From positions 6,315 to 70,314 of the forward strand of contig CAVVDR010000002.1 in assembly GCA_963746955.1 (NCBI GenBank): a stretch of 64,000 nucleotides of DNA, read 5' to 3'. This DNA is from DASQBT01 sp963746955 (GTDB lineage: Bacteria; Pseudomonadota; Gammaproteobacteria; Burkholderiales; Thiobacillaceae). Under the pieces are notes generated by a model. The model did no database searches and was not told the origin of the DNA. It saw only the letters and a list, made by a program, of their open reading frames with translations. Shown one piece after another: positions 1 through 7,888 of the stretch. The position numbers were made by a program, and so were the translations under genes. Positions within the stretch are counted from its first letter, which is position 1; the number at the start of each line of letters is the position of its first letter.

Positions 1-474
1 GGATGTCCAGCTTCTTCTTCAGCGCCGCCTCGATTTCAAAGCAGTGCGGCGCCGCGATGTCTTCAAGGTTGATGCCGCCAAAGGTCGGCGCGATCGCCTT
101 CACCACCTTGATGAATTCCTTCGGCGACTTGGCATTTACTTCGATATCGTACACATCGATTCCGGCAAAGCGCTTGAACAACACGCCTTTGCCTTCCATC
201 ACCGGCTTGGCCGCCAACGGCCCAAGATTGCCCAGGCCCAGAATCGCCGTGCCGTCGGTAATCACCGCCACCAGGTTGCCCTTGTTGGTGTATTCGTAGG
301 CCGACTTCGGATTCTTCGCGATCTCCCGCACTGGCTCGGCCACGCCGGGTGAGTAGGCAAGCGAAAGATCGGACTGGGTGGCGCAGGGCTTCATGGACTC
401 CACCGAGAGTTTGCCCGGCTTGGGCAGGCGGTGGTACTGGAGTGCTTCTTGCTTGAGTGAATTCCGGGTGCTCA
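1..474 (-). CDS. maeB: NADP-dependent malic enzyme, N-terminal part (cut by window edge)
   Basis: Reading the minus strand from ATG at 474-472 gives an uninterrupted frame of 158 codons running off the left edge. The N-terminus has the malic-enzyme pattern: Leu-Lys-Gln-Glu-Ala-Leu-Gln-Tyr-His, then AYSPGVAEPV, EYTNKGNLVAVITDGTAILG and the GINLEDIAAP region. The enzyme decarboxylates malate to pyruvate and yields NAD(P)H in the cytoplasm. Malic enzymes with a C-terminal phosphotransacetylase-like domain (MaeB type) start this way, but that half is outside the window, so the subtype is an inference. It is divergent from aconitase, sharing an intergenic region of about 95 bp. Confidence 0.85.
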
Positions 475-570
475 TTTCGATCTGCGTAAGTGCCTGATGA
501 GTTGGGAGAGATCGCCCTCCGCGCGTGCGATAGAATAATGCCTTCGGCCTGTTTTTCCTATTTGATGACC

Positions 571-3381
571 ATGTCCAGCCCCGCCTTTTCAGCCCCCGCA
601 ATGTTCCAGGTTGGTGCAAACCGCCGGGGAAAGTTCTTTTCACTGCCCGCCCTTGAGGCGGCCGGAACCGGGAATATTTCGCGCCTGCCCGTCTCCATCC
701 GCGTCGTTCTGGAGTCGGTGCTGAGAAATTGCGACGGCGTAAAAGTCACGCAGGAACACGTCAAGCAATTGGCCAACTGGCAGCCGAACGCTCCGCGCAC
801 CGAGGAGATTCCCTTCACCGTGGCGCGGGTGATCCTGCAGGACTTCACCGGCGTGCCGCTGCTGGCCGATCTGGCCGCCATGCGGTCCGCTGCTCAAAGA
901 TTGGGCAAGGATCCGAAGAAGATCGAGCCCTTGGTGCCCGTGGACATGGTGGTCGACCATTCCATCCAGGTCGATGCGTATGGCAACAAGGACGCACTCG
1001 ATCTCAACATGAAGATTGAATTCGAACGCAACCGCGAGCGCTACCAATTCCTCAAGTGGGGCATGCAGGCGTTCGACACTTTCAAGGTTGTGCCGCCCGG
1101 CGTCGGCATCGTGCATCAGGTCAATATGGAATATCTCGCGCGCGGGGTGATGGAGAAAAATGGCGTTTTCTATCCGGATACGCTGGTAGGCACCGATTCC
1201 CACACCACGATGATCAACGGGCTCGGCATCGTGGCCTGGGGCGTGGGCGGCATCGAGGCGGAAGCGGCCATGCTGGGCCAGCCGGTATATTTCCTGACCC
1301 CGGATGTGGTCGGGGTGAACCTCATAGGCGCAGCCAGGCCGGGCGTCACCGCAACTGACATCGTCCTAACCATCACCGAAATGTTGCGCAAGGCCAAAGT
1401 GGTCGGCAAGTTCGTGGAGTTCTTCGGTGACGGCGTGGCCGCCATGTCGGTGACCGACCGCGCCACGATAGCGAATATGGCGCCCGAGTATGGCGCGACC
1501 ATGGGCTTCTTCCCGGTGGACGAGGCGACCTGCCAGTATTTCTCCGCCACCGGCCGCAGCGAAACGCAGGTTGAGACGCTGCGCGCGTATTACCAGGCGC
1601 AGCATCTGTTCGGCATCCCCAAGACCGGTGACATCGATTATTCGCAAACCCTGGAACTGGACTTGTCCACTGTCAAGCCCAGCGTGGCCGGACCCAAACG
1701 CCCGCAGGACCGCATCGAGTTGGCAAACCTGAAATCCGCCTTCACTTCGCTCATGAGCAAACCCATTGCGGAAGGCGGTTACGACAAGGCCGCGGAGATG
1801 GGCATACGCTATGCGCTGCCCGCGCCATCCCATGCAACAATCGATTTGTCGGGTGGCGGCAGCCAGGAGGAAGTTCTCCCCGTCGCAGCGCAGGAAGAGG
1901 AGATGCTCAATGACCATCCTTCTCCCGACCACATGCAGGCCGATCCGACCACTCTGTTCTCTGGGCGCAATAACAGCCTGGGACATGGCGACATCGCAAT
2001 TGCCGCAATCACTTCCTGCACCAACACCTCCAATCCCGGCGTGATGCTGGCCGCTGGCCTGCTGGCCAAAAAAGCCGCCACACTCGGACTGAAGCCGCCG
2101 CCCAACGTGAAGACTTCGCTCGGCCCCGGCTCGCGCGTGGTCACCGAATACCTCAGCAAGGCCGGTCTCATGGACGCGCTGGAAAAGGTCGGATTCTCCG
2201 TGGTGGGCTATGGCTGCACCACATGCATCGGCAACTCCGGGCCGCTCAAGCCCGAAATCGAGGCGGCCATTGCGGAACACGATCTGGTCGTAGCCTCGGT
2301 GCTGTCCGGCAACCGCAACTTCGAAGCGCGCGTGCACCAGGCAGTCAAGGCCAACTTCCTCATGTCGCCCCCGCTGGTCGTGGCATTTGCCCTGGCCGGC
2401 CGGATCGATATCGACTTTGGCAGTCAGGCAATCGGCACCAGCAAAGACGGGAAGCCCGTCTACCTGAAAGACCTGTGGCCATCCAATGACGAAATCGCCT
2501 CCGTGATGCATTCCGCCACCGATGCCGCGGCCTACCGCAAGATCTACGCAGATGTCGGCGCCGACAACCCGCTATGGGATGCGGTTCCTGCCCCCGTCGG
2601 CAGCGTCTACCAGTGGGACGCGAAATCCACTTACATTCAGGAGCCGCCGTTTTTCGTCAATGGCAAGGCGGCCAACACGGCGATCAAGGGTGCGCAGGCC
2701 ATCGCCATTTTCGGCGACTCCGTCACAACCGACCATATCAGCCCGGCGGGCGGCATCAAGCCGACCTCACCTGCCGGCCTGTATCTGACCGAACATGGCG
2801 TGCAGAAGACCGACTTCAACAGCTACGGTGCGCGGCGCGGCAACCACGAAGTCATGATGCGCGGCACCTTCGCCAACGTGCGCATCAAGAACCTGATGAT
2901 CCCCGGCTCCGAAGGTGGCATCACGCGAAAGGACGGCGAGCAGAAACCCATCTATGACGCCGCGATGCAATATCAGAGCGAAGGTACGCCGCTGATGATC
3001 TTCGCCGGCGAGGAATACGGCACCGGATCGAGCCGCGACTGGGCGGCCAAGGGCACCACTCTGCTGGGCGTGAAAGCCGTCATCGCCAAGAGTTTCGAGC
3101 GCATCCACCGCGCCAACCTGGCCGGCATGGGGGTGCTGCCCTGCCAGTTCAAGGATGGCGTCGACGCTGTGTCACTCAAGCTCGACGGTTCCGAGACTTT
3201 CGATCTCGAAGGCACCGAGACAGGAATTACTCCGCAAAAGGACGTCACTCTGGTCGTTCACCGCGCCAACGGCAGCAGAGAACGGGTCGCGCTCAAACTG
3301 CGCATCGACACGCCGATTGAAGTGGAGTACTACAACAAGGGTGGGATTCTGCCGTTTGTGTTGGAGCAGTTGGTCGGCTGA
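571..3381 (+). CDS. acnA: aconitate hydratase (AcnA type)
   Basis: Aconitase converts citrate to isocitrate through cis-aconitate in the TCA cycle. Numbered from ATG 571 (936 aa), the three [4Fe-4S] ligands are Cys483 (SCTNTSNP), Cys549 and Cys552 (GCTTCIGNSG). The swivel domain motifs SVTTDHISPAG and EEYGTGSSRDWAAKG follow. The frame stays open back to GTG 490 and has ATGs at 538, 565, 571 and 601. 571 is chosen because AcnA proteins normally carry only about 10-15 residues before the VG...FFSLPALE segment; no strong Shine-Dalgarno decides it. The protein is some 40 residues longer than usual because of a charged Glu/Asp-rich insert just before the first cluster cysteine. Confidence 0.93.
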   Translation: MSSPAFSAPAMFQVGANRRGKFFSLPALEAAGTGNISRLPVSIRVVLESVLRNCDGVKVTQEHVKQLANWQPNAPRTEEIPFTVARVILQDFTGVPLLADLAAMRSAAQRLGKDPKKIEPLVPVDMVVDHSIQVDAYGNKDALDLNMKIEFERNRERYQFLKWGMQAFDTFKVVPPGVGIVHQVNMEYLARGVMEKNGVFYPDTLVGTDSHTTMINGLGIVAWGVGGIEAEAAMLGQPVYFLTPDVVGVNLIGAARPGVTATDIVLTITEMLRKAKVVGKFVEFFGDGVAAMSVTDRATIANMAPEYGATMGFFPVDEATCQYFSATGRSETQVETLRAYYQAQHLFGIPKTGDIDYSQTLELDLSTVKPSVAGPKRPQDRIELANLKSAFTSLMSKPIAEGGYDKAAEMGIRYALPAPSHATIDLSGGGSQEEVLPVAAQEEEMLNDHPSPDHMQADPTTLFSGRNNSLGHGDIAIAAITSCTNTSNPGVMLAAGLLAKKAATLGLKPPPNVKTSLGPGSRVVTEYLSKAGLMDALEKVGFSVVGYGCTTCIGNSGPLKPEIEAAIAEHDLVVASVLSGNRNFEARVHQAVKANFLMSPPLVVAFALAGRIDIDFGSQAIGTSKDGKPVYLKDLWPSNDEIASVMHSATDAAAYRKIYADVGADNPLWDAVPAPVGSVYQWDAKSTYIQEPPFFVNGKAANTAIKGAQAIAIFGDSVTTDHISPAGGIKPTSPAGLYLTEHGVQKTDFNSYGARRGNHEVMMRGTFANVRIKNLMIPGSEGGITRKDGEQKPIYDAAMQYQSEGTPLMIFAGEEYGTGSSRDWAAKGTTLLGVKAVIAKSFERIHRANLAGMGVLPCQFKDGVDAVSLKLDGSETFDLEGTETGITPQKDVTLVVHRANGSRERVALKLRIDTPIEVEYYNKGGILPFVLEQLVG

Positions 3382-3410
3382 CAAACACAGTCAAGTCGGC
3401 CGTGGCCTAA

Positions 3411-3602
3411 GACGACAGCGTCGCCAAACGTTTGCGAGAGGTGCTTGCATCGCGCATGGACGTAGCTGAGAAGAAGATGTTCGGCGGCGTGCCACTCAGG
3501 GGGGATGTCTATGTTGATCCGGAAGAATTTGAGTCGGACGACGATTTGGCCAGGCGGCGGAGGCTCTGCCTGGATTTCGTGACCACGCTGCCTGCCAAGT
3601 AG
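3411..3602 (+). pseudogene. remnant of a TfoX/Sxy N-terminal-domain protein
   Basis: One frame, starting after an in-frame TAA at 3408-3410 and ending at TAG 3600-3602, reads as the two ends of a TfoX N-terminal-domain protein. The front half (VAKRLREVLASRMDVAEKKM, then FGGV) is joined directly to the tail (RGDVYVDPEEFESDDDLA... to LDFVTTLPAK). Roughly 40 central residues normally found between these blocks are missing and there is no proper start codon. This is therefore read as a gene shortened by an internal in-frame deletion. Family assignment rests on recognising both end motifs; the gene is unlikely to be functional. Confidence 0.65.
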
Positions 3603-3634
3603 AATAGCGCCTTTCCAAGGACATATTTCTCCCC

Positions 3635-5686
3635 ATGCCGCGCAAGCTTCTCGTCACCTCCGCCCTGCCCTACGCCAACGGTGACATCCATCTGGGCCAC
3701 TTGGTCGAATACATCCAGACCGATATCTGGGTGCGCTTTCAGAAGATGCAGGGACATGAGGCACACTATGTCTGCGCGGACGATACTCATGGCACCGCGA
3801 TCATGCTGCGAGCGGACAAGGAAGGCATTACGCCTGAAGCTTTGATCGATCGCGTATGGCACGATCACAAGCGCGATTTCGACGGCTTTCACATCGCCTT
3901 TGACCAGTATTACTCCACCCATTCGGAAGAGAACCGCGAGCTGGCGGGCAGCATCTACAGGAAGCTGGCCGCCGCTGGGCTGATCGACGTGCGCGCCATC
4001 GAACAGTATTACGACCCAATAAAGGAGATGTTCCTGCCGGATCGCTTCATCAAGGGCACTTGTCCGAAGTGCGGCGCAACCGATCAATATGGCGACAGCT
4101 GCGAGGTGTGCGGTTCCACCTACTCGCCGACTGACCTGAAGGACCCCTATTCGGTCGTGTCCGGCGCCAAGCCGGTGCGGAAGACTTCGGATCACCATTT
4201 CTTCAAGCTCGGCAAACAGGAAGCGTTCCTGCGCGCGTGGACACAATCCGGCACGCTGCAACCAGAAGCGGCCAACAAAATGCTGGAATGGTTCGCGGCA
4301 GGACTGGCGGACTGGGACATCTCGCGCGATGCTCCCTACTTCGGCTTTGAGATCCCGGGGGCGCCGGGCAAGTATTTTTATGTCTGGCTGGACGCGCCGG
4401 TCGGCTATATGGCCAGTTTCAGGAAATACTGCAGCGCGAATGATCTGGATTTTGATGCCTGGTGGAAAGCCGGTTCGGATACGGAGCTCTATCACTTCAT
4501 CGGCAAGGACATCCTTTATTTCCATGCGCTGTTCTGGCCAGCCATGCTGGAGGCCTCAGGCTACCGCACACCAACCAAGGTCTTCGCGCATGGGTTTCTC
4601 ACCGTAAACGGCCAGAAGATGAGCAAGTCGCGCGGCACCTTCATTACTGCGCGGAGCTATCTCGATAGCGGGCTTGATCCGGAATGGCTGCGCTATTACT
4701 TTGCTGCCAAGCTCAGCAGCTCCATGGAAGACATCGACCTGAATCTCGAGGACTTTGCCGCACGGGTAAACAGCGACTTGGTGGGCAAATACGTGAATAT
4801 CGCCAGTCGTTGTGCAGGCTTCATCTTTAAGCGATTTGGTGGCCAGGTGGGTGAGATTGACCAAGCTGCGGCCGCAGAGTTTGAGACTGCATTTCAAAGC
4901 GCGATGATTGCCAAGGCCTACAGCGACCGCGATTACGGCAGGGCGCAGCGCGAAATCATGCGACTGGCAGATACAGCGAACTCTTACATTGCCAACAAGA
5001 AGCCATGGGAAATGGCCAAGCAGGAGGGGCGCGAAGTTGAATTACACAAGGTGTGCAGCACTGCGCTGACCCTGTTCCGCGACTTAACCCTCTACTTGAA
5101 ACCGGTCCTGCCTAAGCTGGCCGAACAAGTCGAGGCTTTCCTCAACATCCCTGCGCTGAGTTGGGGTGACCAGTGGGCATCGTTGCCTATTGGCCATACT
5201 ATCAACGAATATCACCACCTCATGACCCGCGTAGATATGAAACAGATCGAGACGCTGGTGGAAGCCAACCGGCAGTCGCTGGAAGCCACACCCTCTCCCG
5301 TGCGCCACGCCGAAGCGCAAACCCATCAGGAAGACCAAGCCGTGACCAACGACGAGGTGTACATTAGCATTGATGATTTCACGAAAATCGACTTGCGTAT
5401 TGCTAGAATTGACAAGGCCGAGCATGTGGATGGCGCGGACAAACTCTTGCGCCTCACCCTGGATGTCGGCCCCCTTGGCGTGAGGCATGTCTTTGCCGGA
5501 ATCAAGTCGGCCTACGAGCCGGCCGTGCTGCAAGGTCGCCTGACCGTCGTGGTTGCCAACCTTGCCCCGCGCAAGATGAAGTTCGGCATGAGTGAGGGCA
5601 TGGTGCTGGCAGCGTCCGGCGAAGGTCCGGGCCTTTATCTGCTTTCCCCCGATTCCGGCGCGCAAGCCGGAATGCGGGTCAAATGA
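3635..5686 (+). CDS. metG: methionyl-tRNA synthetase
   Basis: This class Ia synthetase charges tRNA-Met. In the 683-aa protein the HIGH motif appears as HLGH at residues 18-21 and KMSKS at 328-332. A zinc knuckle is formed by Cys143, Cys146, Cys156 and Cys159. The C-terminal part from about residue 578 (DDFTKIDLRIARI) is the Trbp111/EMAP-like tRNA-binding dimerisation domain, so this is the long form found in E. coli and most proteobacteria. The start ATG has AAGGA about 14 bp upstream, a loose spacing. It is followed after 22 bp by the cNMP-binding protein gene. Confidence 0.97.
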   Translation: MPRKLLVTSALPYANGDIHLGHLVEYIQTDIWVRFQKMQGHEAHYVCADDTHGTAIMLRADKEGITPEALIDRVWHDHKRDFDGFHIAFDQYYSTHSEENRELAGSIYRKLAAAGLIDVRAIEQYYDPIKEMFLPDRFIKGTCPKCGATDQYGDSCEVCGSTYSPTDLKDPYSVVSGAKPVRKTSDHHFFKLGKQEAFLRAWTQSGTLQPEAANKMLEWFAAGLADWDISRDAPYFGFEIPGAPGKYFYVWLDAPVGYMASFRKYCSANDLDFDAWWKAGSDTELYHFIGKDILYFHALFWPAMLEASGYRTPTKVFAHGFLTVNGQKMSKSRGTFITARSYLDSGLDPEWLRYYFAAKLSSSMEDIDLNLEDFAARVNSDLVGKYVNIASRCAGFIFKRFGGQVGEIDQAAAAEFETAFQSAMIAKAYSDRDYGRAQREIMRLADTANSYIANKKPWEMAKQEGREVELHKVCSTALTLFRDLTLYLKPVLPKLAEQVEAFLNIPALSWGDQWASLPIGHTINEYHHLMTRVDMKQIETLVEANRQSLEATPSPVRHAEAQTHQEDQAVTNDEVYISIDDFTKIDLRIARIDKAEHVDGADKLLRLTLDVGPLGVRHVFAGIKSAYEPAVLQGRLTVVVANLAPRKMKFGMSEGMVLAASGEGPGLYLLSPDSGAQAGMRVK

Positions 5687-5708
5687 AACCCTGTTACGGG
5701 AGATAGTC

Positions 5709-6191
5709 ATGACGACGCTTGCCCATTGTCAACTGCTTGGATCCGTTATTAACCGCGAGCTCAACGACGGCGAATGCGTGGTGCTGGGAAACCTCGGCGC
5801 AATCCGGGAGCTGCAGGACGAGGAGATACTGATAGAAGAAGGGAAAGTGGACAATACGCTGCACGTGCTGATCGACGGGCATCTCGCCGTGATGCGCCAG
5901 GTCGCCGAAGGAGAATGGCTCACGCTGCATGTGCTCAAACCCGGCGAACTCGCCGGCGAGTTGGGATTTATTGACGGCCAGCCACACAGCGCCACCCTGC
6001 GAGCCATGGGGCCTACCAGGGTCTTTAATCTGGAGCGGGAAAAATTCGAATCCCTGATCAACACCCATCCCGCTCTCGTGTACCGTATGATGCGCGCCAT
6101 CGTCCGCGGGGTGCATGTCACGCTGCGTCGCATGAACGCGCAACAAGTCGAGCTGACCAACTACATCACCAAGGAGCATGGGCGCTACTGA
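5709..6191 (+). CDS. cyclic-nucleotide-binding-domain (Crp/Fnr-like) protein without HTH
   Basis: The 160-aa protein consists of one cNMP-binding beta-roll: residues around LIDGHLAVMRQ, LKPGELAGELGFIDGQPHSAT and RVFNLEREKFESL match the Crp/PKA-R fold, with GELGFIDG and the following Ser/Ala-Thr occupying the phosphate-binding cassette. The C-terminal winged helix of Crp/Fnr regulators is missing, so it is more likely a sensor or adaptor than a DNA-binding factor. The ATG at 5709 is preceded by ACGGGAG at a good distance. The frame is open further upstream inside metG, but that start would overlap metG. Its TGA overlaps the ATG of the acylphosphatase gene by one base, implying translational coupling. 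The ligand is not predictable. Confidence 0.8.
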   Translation: MTTLAHCQLLGSVINRELNDGECVVLGNLGAIRELQDEEILIEEGKVDNTLHVLIDGHLAVMRQVAEGEWLTLHVLKPGELAGELGFIDGQPHSATLRAMGPTRVFNLEREKFESLINTHPALVYRMMRAIVRGVHVTLRRMNAQQVELTNYITKEHGRY

Positions 6192-6469
6192 TGGGATCTG
6201 GTGAGCCCGTTACCCGTCATTTGTGGATAGCGGGCAGGGTCCAAGGGGTCTGGTACCGTGAATCCATGCGCCTGGAGGCAGAACGCCTAGGGGTAAGCGG
6301 CTGGGTCAGAAACCTCCCCGACGGCCGGGTGGAAGCGATGATCTCCGGCGATGCTGACCGGTTGGGGCAACTCATCGCCTGGGCCAGGAAAGGTCCGCCC
6401 ATGGCAAAGGTCACGGGAATCGATAGCGAACCGGCAGAAGGCAGGTTCAGTTCTTTCGAGAAACGTTAG
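6191..6469 (+). CDS. acyP: acylphosphatase
   Basis: A 92-aa acylphosphatase that hydrolyses carboxyl-phosphate bonds such as acetyl-phosphate or 1,3-bisphosphoglycerate. The signature GRVQGVWYR places the phosphate-binding Arg at residue 23, and GWVRNLPDG places the catalytic Asn at 41, exactly where they lie in characterised family members. Length is typical. The start codon overlaps the upstream gene's stop (TGATG), so the two are translated from one message. Confidence 0.95.
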   Translation: MGSGEPVTRHLWIAGRVQGVWYRESMRLEAERLGVSGWVRNLPDGRVEAMISGDADRLGQLIAWARKGPPMAKVTGIDSEPAEGRFSSFEKR

Positions 6470-6506
6470 CTTTTCGTACCCCAGGCCAATCGTCGGTTTT
6501 CTGGAC

Positions 6507-6534
6507 AAAAAAAGCCCGGCAGTGTGTGCCGGGC
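6507..6534 (-). terminator. intrinsic terminator of the candidate small RNA
   Basis: Stem GCCCGGCA/TGCCGGGC with a 5-nt loop, followed on the minus strand by T7. On the plus strand the hairpin has no T run downstream, so it would terminate acyP transcription only weakly if at all. Confidence 0.75.
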
Positions 6535-6611
6535 ATAAATCCACCAAAGGAGGATGGAGGAGACAACACCCCGCACCGGAGGAGTGGCGCGACGTGTTAT
6601 TAGCATTGTCT
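6507..6611 (-). ncRNA. candidate small RNA with anti-Shine-Dalgarno motifs
   Basis: On the minus strand a hairpin with a perfect 8-bp stem (6514-6521 with 6527-6534) is followed by seven U residues (6513-6507): a textbook intrinsic terminator. No minus-strand gene lies upstream of it before the IS element. About 105 bp upstream is a sigma70-like promoter, TTGAGA (6642-6647, complement) with an 18-bp spacer and TGTAAT (6618-6623, complement). The intervening RNA contains CUCCUCC and CCUCCUUU (complement of 6546-6566) plus a further CCUCC, complementary to ribosome-binding sites. This architecture matches bacterial regulatory RNAs of the CUCCUCC-motif kind. Expression and targets are inferred; no protein frame was seen. 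Confidence 0.5.
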
Positions 6612-6617
6612 AATATA

Positions 6618-6647
6618 ATTACATAGAAAGCAAGAAATCTTTCTCAA
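6618..6647 (-). promoter_or_regulatory. sigma70-like promoter for the candidate small RNA
   Basis: Minus-strand TTGAGA, 18-bp spacer, TGTAAT; each hexamer matches the consensus at 5 of 6 positions. The surroundings are A/T-rich compared with the rest of the window. Predicted start near 6611. Confidence 0.4.
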
Positions 6648-6768
6648 ACTGAACAAATAGATATTCAAGTGTTGTTCAAATCCCAAGGCCTGCTAACCTT
6701 CATTTCGCGTTCCGAAGGTTTGCCATGGGAAGCCAACGCGGACATGACGTGACGGTGAACAGGCACTA

Positions 6769-7888
6769 TAGACTCGGCACGAATTATCCGTGAACTTTAA
6801 GGCGTGGAATGTGTCTGACTGCGCATGGAAAAAGAAGACGCCCGCAAGCAGTCGCGAGAAGTGCTGCACGAGAGACGAAAACAAGTCATCCGCATGCACC
6901 GCAAAGGGATGCCGGTGATGCAGATTGTTGGGCACAGCGGCCTCAGTTGGTATGCCGTGAACGCTGCGATCACCGCTTATTCGATTGCGGGGGCGGCGGC
7001 ACTCAAGCCTGCTGCGCGCGGCAAGAAACAGGGCAGTGGACGCATGTTGAGCGAATCGCAAGAGAGCGCTGTTCGGCAAATCATCTGCGACAAGCGCCCC
7101 GAACAACTGAAGATGGAGTTTGCACTATGGAATCGCGCCGCCGTCATGCAGTTGGTTGAACGCGAATGCGGAATCAAGTTGTCTGTGCGCGGCGTTGGCA
7201 ACTACCTCAAGCGCTGGGGATTCACCCCGCAAAAGCCGATCAAGAAAGCATATGAGCAACGGCCAGAGGCCGTGCAGGAATGGCTGGACAACGAATATCC
7301 GGCAATCGAACAACGCGCCAAGTCAGAAGGTGCCGAGATTCACTGGGGCGACGAAACAGCGGTCGTGAATACCGACGTGCGTGGTCGCTGCTACGCACCG
7401 GCCGGCAAAACACCGGTGACCTTTGCGGTAGGCGGCACACGCCAGAAACTGTCGATGATCGCCACCGTCACCAATCAGGGCAAGACACGCTGGATGATCA
7501 TTGACGAGTCGTTCAATTCGGACAGGCTGATTGAGTTCCTGCAAGCCTTGGTCCGGGACGCAGGCAAGAAAGTATTTCTGATCCTCGATAACCTGCGCGT
7601 CCATCACAGCAAGCCGGTCAAGGCCTGGGTTGAGGAGCGTAAAGACAAGATCGAGTTGTTCTATCTGCCCAGCTACAGCCCGGAGCTCAACCCGGAAGAA
7701 CGGCTCAATTCTGATTTGAAGCAGGCGCTTTATACCAAGGTTCCGGTACGCACCAAGGCCAAGTTGAAAACCGCTGCAACCGAGCACATGCAGGCGTTGG
7801 AGAAATCACCCGAGCGGGTGAGAAAGTTCTTCCAGGATGCACGCGTAAAATATGCAGCATGAATCACGGACAAATCAGGCCGAATCAA
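6769..7888 (+). mobile_element. IS630-family insertion sequence, complete
   Basis: About 1.12 kb, with imperfect terminal inverted repeats (6769-6793 and 7864-7888; shared blocks include TTCGGC-like ends and TCCGTGA) and a TA dinucleotide on both sides (6767-6768 and 7889-7890), as expected for the TA-targeting IS630/mariner group. One transposase gene fills the element. The right end lies inside the last codon of dnaE, so the element provides the dnaE stop codon. Confidence 0.85.
6825..7862 (+). CDS. IS630-family transposase
   Basis: The 345-aa protein has an N-terminal helix-turn-helix region (RMHRKGMPVMQIVGHSGLSW) and a C-terminal DDE integrase fold. The catalytic acids are visible as Asp176 (HWGDET), Asp255 (LILDNLRVHHSK) and Glu292 (SYSPELNPEE), the classic IS630 spacing. 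The frame is complete and the terminal repeats are intact, so the element may still be able to move. The internal methionine-rich start region is unambiguous at ATG 6825. Confidence 0.93.
   Translation: MEKEDARKQSREVLHERRKQVIRMHRKGMPVMQIVGHSGLSWYAVNAAITAYSIAGAAALKPAARGKKQGSGRMLSESQESAVRQIICDKRPEQLKMEFALWNRAAVMQLVERECGIKLSVRGVGNYLKRWGFTPQKPIKKAYEQRPEAVQEWLDNEYPAIEQRAKSEGAEIHWGDETAVVNTDVRGRCYAPAGKTPVTFAVGGTRQKLSMIATVTNQGKTRWMIIDESFNSDRLIEFLQALVRDAGKKVFLILDNLRVHHSKPVKAWVEERKDKIELFYLPSYSPELNPEERLNSDLKQALYTKVPVRTKAKLKTAATEHMQALEKSPERVRKFFQDARVKYAA

Noticed and set aside
3509..4525. 338-codon open frame on the minus strand
   Set aside because: Antisense to metG.
6670..6690. GTTCAAATCCC, like a tRNA T-arm
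   Set aside because: The bases on either side do not form a T stem, and no acceptor, D or anticodon arm is found upstream.
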